Source of the DNA: Leishmania infantum JPCM5
Lineage: Eukaryota > Euglenozoa > Kinetoplastea > Trypanosomatida > Trypanosomatidae
Direction: 5' to 3'
DNA: 64,000 nucleotides
NCBI RefSeq assembly: GCF_000002875.2
Contig: NC_009418.2
Coordinates: forward strand, 1-64,000
In this document: piece after piece, positions 1 through 8,610 of the stretch
Layout: each line of letters begins with the position of its first letter
Position numbering within the stretch: the stretch's first letter is position 1
Notes under the pieces: model-generated
Database searches by the model: none
Seen by the model: only the letters and a program-made list of their open reading frames with translations
Told to the model about the DNA's origin: nothing
Made by a program: the position numbers and the translations under genes

Positions 1-46
1 TCACCCTAACCCTAACCCTAACCCTCACCCTAACCCTCACCCTAAC
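1..46. repeat. Terminal telomeric hexamer tract (CCCTAA)
   Basis: Tandem CCCTAA with several CCCTCA variants, reading as the C-rich strand 5' to 3' into the chromosome, as expected at a left chromosome end. The tract is only about 46 bp, so the true end is probably truncated in the assembly. Confidence 0.93.
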
Positions 47-119
47 CAGTACACCAGTACACCAGTACACCAGTACACCAGTACACCAGTACACCAGTAC
101 ACCAGTACACCAGTACACC
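47..119. repeat. Octamer array CCAGTACA, first block (about 9 units)
   Basis: Perfect 8-bp tandem repeat of CCAGTACA (TGTACTGG on the other strand), placed between two hexamer tracts. Because 8 is not a multiple of 3, all frames stay open and give spurious eight-residue peptide repeats. Confidence 0.95.
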
Positions 120-189
120 CTCACCCTAACCCTAACCCTAACCCTAACCCTAACCCTAACCCTAACCCTAACCCTAACCCTAACCCTAA
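120..189. repeat. Internal telomeric hexamer tract
   Basis: About eleven CCCTAA units, nearly perfect after the first CCCTCA. It is flanked on both sides by CCAGTACA arrays, so hexamers and octamers alternate rather than forming one terminal block. Confidence 0.95.
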
Positions 190-431
190 CCAGTACACCA
201 GTACACCAGTACACCAGTACACCAGTACACCAGTACACCAGTACACCAGTACACCAGTACACCAGTACACCAGTACACCAGTACACCAGTACACCAGTAC
301 ACCAGTACACCAGTACACCAGTACACCAGTACACCAGTACACCAGTACACCAGTACACCAGTACACCAGTACACCAGTACACCAGTACACCAGTACACCA
401 GTACACCAGTACACCAGTACACCAGTACACC
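190..431. repeat. Octamer array CCAGTACA, second block (about 30 units)
   Basis: Homogeneous CCAGTACA tandem array with no visible unit variants, running directly into the conserved block at 432. Homogeneity suggests recent amplification; copy number may be collapsed or expanded in the assembly. Confidence 0.95.
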
Positions 432-489
432 GTTACGCCCCTGTCCTGTTGGACAGGGTGTCCCTGTGCACGGAATACCTGGAGAAAAA
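432..489. repeat. Telomere-associated conserved block, copy 1 (LCTAS-like)
   Basis: A non-repetitive block of about 58 bp between an octamer array and a hexamer tract. It contains a perfect inverted repeat, CCTGTCC-TGTT-GGACAGG, at about 441-458. A diverged copy at 1208-1268 sits in the same context. Leishmania subtelomeres are known to carry conserved telomere-associated sequences (LCTAS) with short conserved boxes; assigning this block to LCTAS is inference from position and repetition. Confidence 0.7.
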
Positions 490-581
490 AACCCTAACCC
501 TAACCCTAACCCTAACCCTAACCATAACCATAACCCTTACCCTAAGCCTAACTGTAACCCTAACCCTAACCCTAACCTTAA
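490..581. repeat. Degenerate internal telomeric hexamers
   Basis: CCCTAA units with increasing substitutions (CCATAA, CCCTTA, CCTAAG, CTGTAA), following the first conserved block. The decay relative to 120-189 suggests an older internalised telomere tract. Confidence 0.9.
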
Positions 582-749
582 CCCGTACACCCGTACACCC
601 GTACACCCGTACACCCGTACACCCGTACACCCGTACACCCGTACACCCGTACACCCGTACACCCGTACACCCGTACACCCGTACACCCGTACACCCGTAC
701 ACCCGTACACCCGTACACCCGTACACCCGTACACCCGTACACCCGTACA
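582..749. repeat. Variant octamer array CCCGTACA (about 21 units)
   Basis: Perfect tandem array of CCCGTACA, one base different (A to C at position 3) from the CCAGTACA arrays. It passes abruptly into CCAGTACA at about 750 with no mixed units, pointing to block-wise amplification. Confidence 0.95.
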
Positions 750-1207
750 CCAGTACACCAGTACACCAGTACACCAGTACACCAGTACACCAGTACACCA
801 GTACACCAGTACACCAGTACACCAGTACACCAGTACACCAGTACACCAGTACACCAGTACACCAGTACACCAGTACACCAGTACACCAGTACACCAGTAC
901 ACCAGTACACCAGTACACCAGTACACCAGTACACCAGTACACCAGTACACCAGTACACCAGTACACCAGTACACCAGTACACCAGTACACCAGTACACCA
1001 GTACACCAGTACACCAGTACACCAGTACACCAGTACACCAGTACACCAGTACACCAGTACACCAGTACACCAGTACACCAGTACACCAGTACACCAGTAC
1101 ACCAGTACACCAGTACACCAGTACACCAGTACACCAGTACACCAGTACACCAGTACACCAGTACACCAGTACACCAGTACACCAGTACACCAGTACACCA
1201 GTACACC
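750..1207. repeat. Octamer array CCAGTACA, third block (about 57 units)
   Basis: Longest homogeneous CCAGTACA array in the window. It ends at the second copy of the conserved telomere-associated block. Apparent ORFs of 200-300 residues across it are artefacts of the repeat. Confidence 0.95.
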
Positions 1208-1268
1208 GTCACGCCCCCGTCCTGTTGGAGAGGGTGTCGCTGTGCAAGGAATCAGTGGAGAGAAAAAC
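1208..1268. repeat. Telomere-associated conserved block, copy 2
   Basis: Diverged copy of the block at 432-489, with the same order: GTCCTGTTGGA core, then a GGGTGTC-CTGTGCA stretch, then GTGGAGA followed by A-rich and hexamer-like sequence. The inverted repeat that is perfect in copy 1 is broken here. It marks the inner border of the repetitive telomeric region. Confidence 0.7.
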
Positions 1269-2229
1269 CCTCACCCTGACCCGTAATCGCAAACGCACCG
1301 TAGCCCTTCCCCCTGCCAGCGGCCTTGGTGGCCGTCATTCTCTCAACGCCAACTAGTACCGGTGTGGCCATCTTGTACTGCACATGCAGGGCAGTGCTCG
1401 TGGTTCGGCAGTTCGCATAGGCGTGGGTTCCCGACGATGGATGCAGTAAGAGTCCTGCAAGAGTCTTACCGGTGGTGAGGCCAGGCGTCACTGGCGCGGT
1501 GTTGTGAAGAAGGATGGTGTCCTCGGTGGTGCTTACCGTCTTTACTGGCGCGCGAGGCGCACTGGATGAAGTGTACAAGACTATGAGGGCAGAAACGTCC
1601 GTCGTTCTTGGAGAAAGTGCAGAAGCTGAGAGTGACGAGGAGAGCGTGCGGATCAGTTTTATAAAGGCGCGGTTTGACTGCAGAGCATGCAGACAAAAGG
1701 ACACGATCACGCCAGAGAGAGAAAGAGATAGTTAAGAATTCCAAGAGCACCCAGGGAAGAGAGATTATGATGCACAAATCGCGCAAGGGAGAGATATTGA
1801 GAGAAGAAATGGGCTTATTCGGGTGTGCGTGTGCACCTCAGCACGCAGGCGTACGGTCTTATCCTTGGCATACGTTTTCTATGTCTCCGGTTACGTTTTG
1901 TGGGGATTTAGAAATGCGGTAGACGCGTTGATGGCGATATTTGGGATAACATCGCTGAAGGAGCATTGGAGCAGGGAGGGAAGAGCAACAGTTGATGGGT
2001 ATGCTGCAGAGACCGCCTGAATGGCGCGAAGCGATAATACTGTGAAGGCGATACCAGGGAATCAAAAACACACCACGACGTTCACCTCAGGTGACTATTA
2101 CAGTGAAGGCAGTGCAAAGCAGATGGTTATGAAAAGAGAGACGGGAAGGATGCCGTGGATGGGAAAGAGAAAAGAGGAGCAGAGAGTGCAACACAGTGCC
2201 CATGTCAGCCAAAGTAGTCAAACACTCCT
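1269..2229. other. Subtelomeric stretch without a supported gene
   Basis: Begins with decayed hexamer-like sequence (to about 1290). Short ORFs on both strands show no recognisable domain, and their composition does not look like that of the supported genes in this window. I see no gene here. Confidence 0.6.
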
Positions 2230-2800
2230 GCGCAGGATAAGGATATATCGCTTTGAATCACAACAAGCAGCACCGGCTTCAACGACTTCCGGCACATGCT
2301 CCTACACAGCTGCGTTTTGTGAACCTCAATCAGTTTCAGGGATGTTGTGCACCCTGTCTACGCTGCAGGTGGCGGGAGCCTCGTGCACCGCGCCATCAAC
2401 ATTTTCTCCACTGGAGGACACCTGCTATGACTTTCTACATCTCTGACGCCGCTTCTGTTGGCCCTCACGGACATGTGCTGGACAGCACGCGCCAACGAGG
2501 ACAGCGATGCTAAGAGCTCACAGTGCTCCCTAAGGATCGGCTGCAATGCTGAGCACGAACAAAAGCCGCAGACTTCGCGCACACCAGTGGCTGGCTTTGA
2601 TGGGCCCCAGCAGCAGTCCCCGGACAACAAAGTCAAGCTGCCGAGATGGTTGCGGTAGTTCACGTCCAAAAATGCATGGCATGCACTGAGTCTTGCTCCA
2701 TCCACTACTCTGCTGCAGCACGCGCCAAGGAGCACTAGCCACCAGCATCATCTTTGCGGCAGAAGACGTCACAGCCGGCTGCAGTGTCAAGGGCTGCTGT
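2230..2800 (-). repeat. Possible decayed SIDER-like retroposon
   Basis: The stretch around 2343-2400 (TGCACCC, then GGTGGCGG, then CGCCATCAAC) can be aligned by eye, with gaps, to the centre of the intact elements (TGCACCCC, CTGGCGGC, CGCCATCCAG). Borders are not visible and no A-rich tail was found. Sense would be the minus strand. A local alignment against the copy at 12007-12404 is needed. Confidence 0.35.
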
Positions 2801-2957
2801 GTGCGACTGAGAGCAGTCCTCTAAGTCATAGAAGTCTACACCGCGGTGAGCACCTCTGGCGGTCGCCAGCGAAGGGGCTCCCGGGCCGGGGGGAAAGAGT
2901 GGTAAGGTGGTCAGGGTGGTCTACCTCATTCGCTATCAGCGCACCGAAGTGAGGGGG

Positions 2958-3358
2958 TTTCTACAACAATATTTTTTGTTTCACCGTTCATATCCGGCCG
3001 TGCAACATGAGCTCAACTCCAGTCTGCTTGCGCTGGCACGGCCCTGTTGCGTGGTGCGATGCAGTCATAGGCACGCGGCACAGCAATGCACCGACTCCGT
3101 CATCTGAGCACGGCCTCCACCCGCAACTCTGCACCCCACTCGCTTCGCTGGCGGCTCCGACGCAACGCCATCCAGGAGCTGACCGCCGGCATCAGCAGCG
3201 TTGAATTGCTCTGGCTCGCCCATGTCTTAGGTGCCTGACCCTGTCACCGCCTCCAGTGGCCGTGCATTGGCAGGAGCAGGGGCTGCCTGGCTTCCTCACA
3301 CGGAGTGGGGGTGCCGGACCTAGATACCCCGCTGAGGCATTTTCCCGTCATCGAATGT
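2958..3358 (-). mobile_element. SIDER-like short retroposon, copy 1
   Basis: Member of a family of about 360 bp found five times here in recognisable form. On the sense (minus) strand it starts near 3358 with the CCTCAGCG-GGG motif, includes a stem-like stretch ending in GTGTGAGGAAGCC, and ends at about 2990 followed by an A-rich tail (T-rich on plus, 2958-2990). Degenerate SIDER retroposons are abundant in Leishmania intergenic and 3'-UTR sequence and descend from ingi-type elements; assignment rests on size, non-coding nature, A-rich tail and dispersed copies. Confidence 0.75.
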
Positions 3359-3976
3359 GGCGCAGTCTGAGAAAGGAAAATAACGGTTCGAATGTTCCGT
3401 GGTCGTGCGGTGAGCCTGCTACTCTGGAGAGCACCGGCATCGCCCGTTTTTAGAGTCGTATGCTGTGTTGTGAACCACGAGTGTTTATGCTGCTACTGCT
3501 ATTTTTTCCGGGGTCAGCCTCGCAGTAACGGTTGCACACCGGGACAGAAGCGTTTATGGTCTTAGATTAGGGTCTTCTACACACACTTTTACAGCCGCAA
3601 GGGGCTAATAAACTTCAGAGGGTAGCACAGTGCACTCGGACAGTGGGTTGCAGACAGACCGCAAAGCGCAATCATTCGCAGGATTTACCTTTCACAAAAA
3701 AACGGGGTGGTTCTTAAGCACTAGAGGAACGGTTTTTTTTTTGACACCACTGGTACCGCGATGGGTACCGCGATGCAACGTCGTTTTGCTGGCAAATCGA
3801 CCTCCACAAGTTGCCAGCTCCAATCGCTGCGTAGACGAGGCGTTGTGGCCAAAATTTGTGTGCGGATAGAGCTGTCGACGTTTCAGATATACAGCGACAG
3901 ACAGTGCGACGTAATTTTGAATGGAGTACCGAAGAACAGAAAGCTTCTATTTTTCTTTGTGAAGAAAACAGTTCCT
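3359..3976. other. Spacer between two inverted SIDER-like elements
   Basis: About 620 bp with no supported gene. Short ORFs lack recognisable domains. It is flanked by copy 1 (minus) and copy 2 (plus) with their 5' ends facing each other. Confidence 0.6.
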
Positions 3977-4359
3977 TGACGATGGGAAAATGCCTCAGCG
4001 CGGGGCACCTAGGTCCGGCACCCCCACTCCGTGTGGGGAAGCCAGGCAGCCCCTGCTCCTGCCAATGCACGGCCACTGGAGGCGGTGACAGGGTCAGGCA
4101 CCTAAGACATGGGCGAGCCAGAGCAATTCAACGCTGCTGATGCCGGCGGTCAGCTCCTGGATGGCGTTGCGTCGGAGCCGCCAGCGAAGCGAGTGGGGTG
4201 CAGAGTTGCGGGTGGAGGCCGTGCTCAGATGACGGAGTCGGTGCATTGCTGTGCCGCGTGTCTACGACTGCATCGCACTACGCAACAGGGCCGTGCCAGC
4301 GCAAGCAGACTGGAGTTGAGCTCATGTTGCATGGTCGGATGGGCGCCTGAAAAAAAGGG
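3977..4359 (+). mobile_element. SIDER-like short retroposon, copy 2
   Basis: Nearly identical to the other copies, in the opposite orientation to copy 1. The 5' end reads GACGATGGGAAAATGCCTCAG, matching the TGATG/CATGAC-GGGA-CCTCAGCG start shared by all copies. The 3' end reads GCATGGTCGGATGGGCGCC followed by A7. ORFs in it on either strand are incidental. Confidence 0.78.
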
Positions 4360-6103
4360 AAACTATAGATGATAGCTACTACGACGATTTGGTTGGAGAA
4401 GAGTACAACGCGTATCAAGGATAAGCTTTGAATTCACACAGTCAAGCGCTGCTGTGGTGGAAACAAACGATTACAGCAATGTAGTTGTGTTGCGGGTTTG
4501 GGTGAAAAGGGAATTTTGATGTTTTTATTTCTGGCACATCACACCTCATCATATGTACGTCGTGCAAAGGAGACGGTCGAAATGCGCATGACTAACTGCA
4601 GGAGTGGAACCTTATGACTAGTGTGAAGCCGGAACGGTTTTCGCCACCGGCAAAAGCCGTGTAAGCGGTGAAGGGAGAGCAGAGGGAGTTGAGAAAAACA
4701 GGATGCGCTAACGCAATGAGAAATAAAGCTGCTTGAGTACAAATGCTCTGGAGTGGAAGGAAATGTTGCATCTCGCGAGAGAAAGAACACGCTGTGCATG
4801 TCAACGGAAGCTACTCCTTGTCAGAAAGCAAGTACTACTTTAGATTTGGCTGCCAGAATAAATAAAAGTTGAGTTACTTATCTGGAAATATAAAAACATG
4901 CGCTCCAACACATGTCCATATCTACTAAGAGGAAATCCTCCGGCTCATGAGGCAGACTATACGGACATTGTATGTTTTCGTTTATTTTTCGTTCTTCTCT
5001 ATGTTTGTCCCCCCCCCGCCTCTTAGTACAGGCTGTACTGTGTTGGAAATATCCTTCATTTTCATGTGCTCATCAACACACACATGAGGCGAAGAGCGAG
5101 ACGGGAAGTGCCATACCTCCTGAGGAACTCCTGCCGTTGTCGGTAGCCGAGGAGACGAGATGGGGGAAGTGAAACATTCACTCAGCTTCTTGAGGCCTGA
5201 AATAGAGAAGAGTAGAAAAAAATGAAAAGCACCTCATTCAAATGTCGTATGACTTTTGACTTCAATTCTCATAATCATATTCTATTCAATCATCCTGCCG
5301 TTTTTTCCTGCCACTAGGTTTCAATAGGGAGAAAAAAGAATCGAAGTGCTTTCACCTTTCCTTGCAGGTCTGATTCGTACCAATTTACTTGCTGAGAAAT
5401 TTGAAGACAGCAGTTCTCGTGAGGTTAAAGGGTCGCAAAGGCGGTGGTCGGCTGTTCATTTTTTTTGGGGGTGGTTGGTTGCATGAGGTTCGATGTACGA
5501 GCACAAACGCTTAGAACATATCATTCGATGTGATGGCTTTCCCTATGGAGAACGTTTGTAGCCTATTATTGCATCAGAGAAAAATGAAAAAGAATGTGTG
5601 TGACTTTCTTTCTGTATTTTTCCTGAAAAAGCAGTTTTTCGCTGCATTCTGTGAACTTTATGGTGTGTCCGGCGTTCGCATTTCCCTAGTAAGACCTACC
5701 CGTAGTGTGCTTGAGGAAAACAACTTCTACACAACTCAAATGTGTACAGCACATGAATCTGTGCTGAGGAATCAGCGAGCCCTTCAGGTCGTGCACTAGT
5801 CACTACGAGGGCTCAGGACGATCTCACCCGTACCCCAAGGTCTACAAGGTCAAAAGCAGCAGTCACACAGAGAGAAGAAAAGAGCTGTTTTTTTTTCCAG
5901 TGCGTTGTTCGTCCATAAACTGCTCAGCAAATAAACGGGCCAACAGACAGTTCATTGAAAAGATAAAAAAGAACATGCGTATCACGGTGTGATGAAAGCG
6001 AAACCACAAAGAGGACAAAAAATGGAGCTGTCAAGTAAAGCTTGCTTTACGGCAAAAAAAAAAGAAAAAATCAGGTAGCACCCTGCAGAGCGCGCAGAGG
6101 AGA
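4360..6103. other. Gene-poor subtelomeric stretch and 3' side of the dehydrogenase gene
   Basis: AT-richer than the rest of the window, with short A and T runs, and no ORF with recognisable domains. The right part (about 5800-6103) should hold the 3' UTR and polyadenylation region of the minus-strand gene at 6104-7024. Nothing else is supported. Confidence 0.6.
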
Positions 6104-7024
6104 CTATTCGCGTTTTCGCTCAGCCTTACACTTGATAGACTTATGCGTCTGCAAGATCTTGTTCGACACATAATCGGTGGGTAGTGCCCTCACGATTGCC
6201 TCCAGAACGGCGTGATTGCGGTGACCGGGAGTCTGAGGTACAGATCCGAGCTTGTCAAGCGTCTGATGCGCCATGTTGTCAGCGTTCACCATCAGGAAGG
6301 TCTCACGTGGCTTACGGGAGCTAAGACCTTGTGTCATCTTGCTCACTACCATGTTTGGCGACACTGCAAGAACATCAATGCCAAACTCCTTCAATTCGTA
6401 GTGGAGACCAGAGCCAAAAGACAAGTTGAAGGCCTTCGTTCCGGCGTACGTGCACAGAAGCGGGGCAGGAGTAACGGCGGAGACGGAGCCGAGCATAAGG
6501 ATGGCACCACAGCGCTTCGCCTTCATCTTCGGCACCACATACTTGGTCATGCGGACACTGGACTCACAGTTTACTTTGAGCAGGCGGAGGTCCGTCTCAA
6601 GATCTACCTCGTCGAAATTGTTGGTGTAGGTGTAGTTAACGCCAACGTTATTGACGAGCACGGCAATCTCAATCTTGTCGAGCTCTGCGAACATATCATC
6701 GTACTGCTTAGGGGTCGCCGAGGCGAAATCAAACGAAATGGCCTTGCCCTGCACGCCGAGCTGCTTCAGATCCGCCACAACGCTTTCCAGCTTCGACAAG
6801 GTGCGTGCAATGACACACACGTTGAATCCACGGCGGCCAAGGTCGAGGGCCATGGCGTAGCCAATACCCTCGCTAGCGCCCGTTACAACTGCCCAGTCGC
6901 CGGCGTGGCCGTAACGCTTCTTCATGTTAAGGGATGTCAGGTAGTTGATCTTGACAAAGCCGATAACCTTGAAAAAAATCGCACCCAGGGCAACGGCGCC
7001 CAGAACTGAGAGAAAGCACGGCAT
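6104..7024 (-). CDS. 3-ketoacyl-CoA reductase / 17-beta-HSD12-type short-chain dehydrogenase
   Basis: Predicted 306-residue NAD(P)-dependent short-chain dehydrogenase of the membrane-anchored KAR/HSD17B12 type, which reduces 3-ketoacyl-CoA in very-long-chain fatty acid elongation at the ER; sterol substrates are an alternative. An N-terminal hydrophobic segment (about residues 3-25) precedes the Rossmann fold with TGASEGIG at 48-55, the structural NNVG at 125-128, catalytic Ser180, and YAGTK at 193-197. The C-terminus RKRE resembles a KKXX ER-retrieval signal. Length is typical. It is the only supported minus-strand gene in the window and is transcribed toward the telomere, away from the divergent region at 7025-8610. 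The family call is firm; the substrate is inferred. Confidence 0.9.
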   Translation of the reverse strand: MPCFLSVLGAVALGAIFFKVIGFVKINYLTSLNMKKRYGHAGDWAVVTGASEGIGYAMALDLGRRGFNVCVIARTLSKLESVVADLKQLGVQGKAISFDFASATPKQYDDMFAELDKIEIAVLVNNVGVNYTYTNNFDEVDLETDLRLLKVNCESSVRMTKYVVPKMKAKRCGAILMLGSVSAVTPAPLLCTYAGTKAFNLSFGSGLHYELKEFGIDVLAVSPNMVVSKMTQGLSSRKPRETFLMVNADNMAHQTLDKLGSVPQTPGHRNHAVLEAIVRALPTDYVSNKILQTHKSIKCKAERKRE

Positions 7025-7313
7025 CGCAGAAGGAGGGGAAAAAGACTTGTCCGCTGAGAAAGCAAGGAGCTATGATGGCGAGAAAGGGCCCTTTGACAGG
7101 ATACGCTAAATCCTCGATAATGAAATAGGGCAAGGTGTAGGTGAGAACAGAGAGAAAGATGCGGGAGAAACGGAAAGTGTGATAAAGTAGCACCTCTGGG
7201 GTTATAGAGAGAGACGATACATGGCAAGTGAACACATATGCGTTCTCAACTCAAGTAACAGTACAATCGCATTGTCCGTGTGGAGAATATCATCATTTTC
7301 CGTGTTTTGAGAT

Positions 7314-7334
7314 TATATATATATATATATATAT
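7314..7334. repeat. TA dinucleotide microsatellite
   Basis: About ten uninterrupted TA units inside the divergent strand-switch region, just beside the A-rich-tail end of SIDER-like copy 3. It is an easily melted stretch and probably length-variable between strains. Confidence 0.95.
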
Positions 7335-7380
7335 GCCTGCGAGGTATGTCTTCCGCACCTGTTGGGCTGTTGAACAACTC

Positions 7381-7773
7381 CTGTGTCGTTGTCGTTGTTC
7401 GTGCCTGTCCTACCATGCAACATGAGCTCAACTCCAGTCTGCTTGCGCTGGCACGGCCCTGTTGCGTGGTGCGATGCAGTCGTAGACACGCGGCACAGCA
7501 ATGCACCGACTCCGTCATCTGAGCACGGCCTCCACCCGCAACTCTGCACCCCACTCGCTTCGCTGGCGGCTCCGACGCAACGCCATCCAGGAGCTGACCG
7601 CCGGCATCAGCAGCGTTGAATTGCTCTGGCTCGCCCATGTCTTAGGTGCCTGACCCTGTCACCGCCCCCAGTGGCCGTGCATTGGCAGGAACAGGGGCTG
7701 CCTGGCTTCCCCACACAGAGTGGGGGTGCCGGACCTAGGTGCCCCGCGCTGAGGTCTCCCCTGTCATGAGAGT
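7381..7773 (-). mobile_element. SIDER-like short retroposon, copy 3
   Basis: Near-identical to copies 4 and 5. On the minus (sense) strand it begins near 7773 with CTCTCATGACAGGGGAGACC, and ends with GGACAGGCACGAACAACGAC, an A-rich tail shared with copy 5. It lies inside the divergent strand-switch region, an unusual place for an element family usually found in 3' UTRs. Confidence 0.8.
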
Positions 7774-8610
7774 GGCGTTGCAAATCGAGTACGAAAAGAG
7801 GATTTACGGTATCAGTGCAAAGAACAGCTGCACAATATGCTCGTTGGCTTTGCGTGCTGAGAAGCAAAGGAGGTAGCAGTAGCAGTACGGGATTCGGAGC
7901 TGGGAGGTATTCTCCCCCGCTCCTTGAGGCTTTCAATGATGCCATCGATAAAGTTGCGAACAACCTGTAGAACTCGCTGGATTGAGGTTAGCGTCGTAAA
8001 GATGCGACTCGAGATGAACAACTGTTGTGGGAATATTTGTGTGTGTGGGGGGGGGGGGAGGGGGACATGTGGAAAGCAGTTTTTCATGGGTAGTTTTAAA
8101 AGGTGCAAATATACTGGAGACGGCCCCCTACTTCCACACGGGGTACCAGGCTCCCACTGGGGAAGCGATGCCTCTGCGGTGACACCCGTTGACAGAGTGA
8201 TCAAACCAAAGGGAAAATCGATGGTGTGGTAGGTGAATTATCGATGCAGTGGACGCAGAGACTTAGTCACAAGAACACAAAGAGAGCTGAAAAGAACCGC
8301 GCACCTGCAATCTTAATTCTTGCCGAATTACTTTCGGCAAGGAAATCGACACAGTTGGAAGCTGTGGGTCGGCGACTGGTGCATCTGTTTGGAGGTCGAC
8401 CCTGGAAAACCGACTTGACAGTCACTGGAAAGCGGTACGTTTTGGCACATGCGTGGTTCGTAGTTATGGACGTGCGCGGCCACATGTGAATTTTTTGTGA
8501 AGTTTGTTATCTGATGAAAAAGATATCTGTTTACTGCTTCTTCATCTTTTGCTTGCGGTTCCTCTTCGCCGTGCATAGTCACAGAAGGCGCGGACTTATT
8601 CTACTGTCTC

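Larger units (their letters stand above)
7025..8610. promoter_or_regulatory. Divergent strand-switch region (putative transcription start zone)
   Basis: The gene to the left reads leftward and the gene to the right reads rightward, so transcription diverges here. In trypanosomatids such regions are where RNA polymerase II initiates polycistronic units. The stretch contains a SIDER-like element (7381-7773), a TA microsatellite (7314-7334) and a run of about eleven G at 8047-8058. Small ORFs (for example 8226-8489) have no recognisable domain. The start-zone role is inferred from gene polarity only. Confidence 0.7.

Noticed and set aside
1..1268. CRISPR-like array
   Set aside because: The repeats are simple 6- and 8-bp tandems without unique spacers, in a eukaryotic telomere.
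121..1356. Long ORFs of repeated peptides across the octamer arrays
   Set aside because: An 8-bp repeat without a stop in any frame keeps all frames open. The peptides only mirror the repeat and have no gene context.
6212..7009. 265-residue plus-strand ORF
   Set aside because: Antisense shadow of the short-chain dehydrogenase, which has all family motifs on the minus strand.
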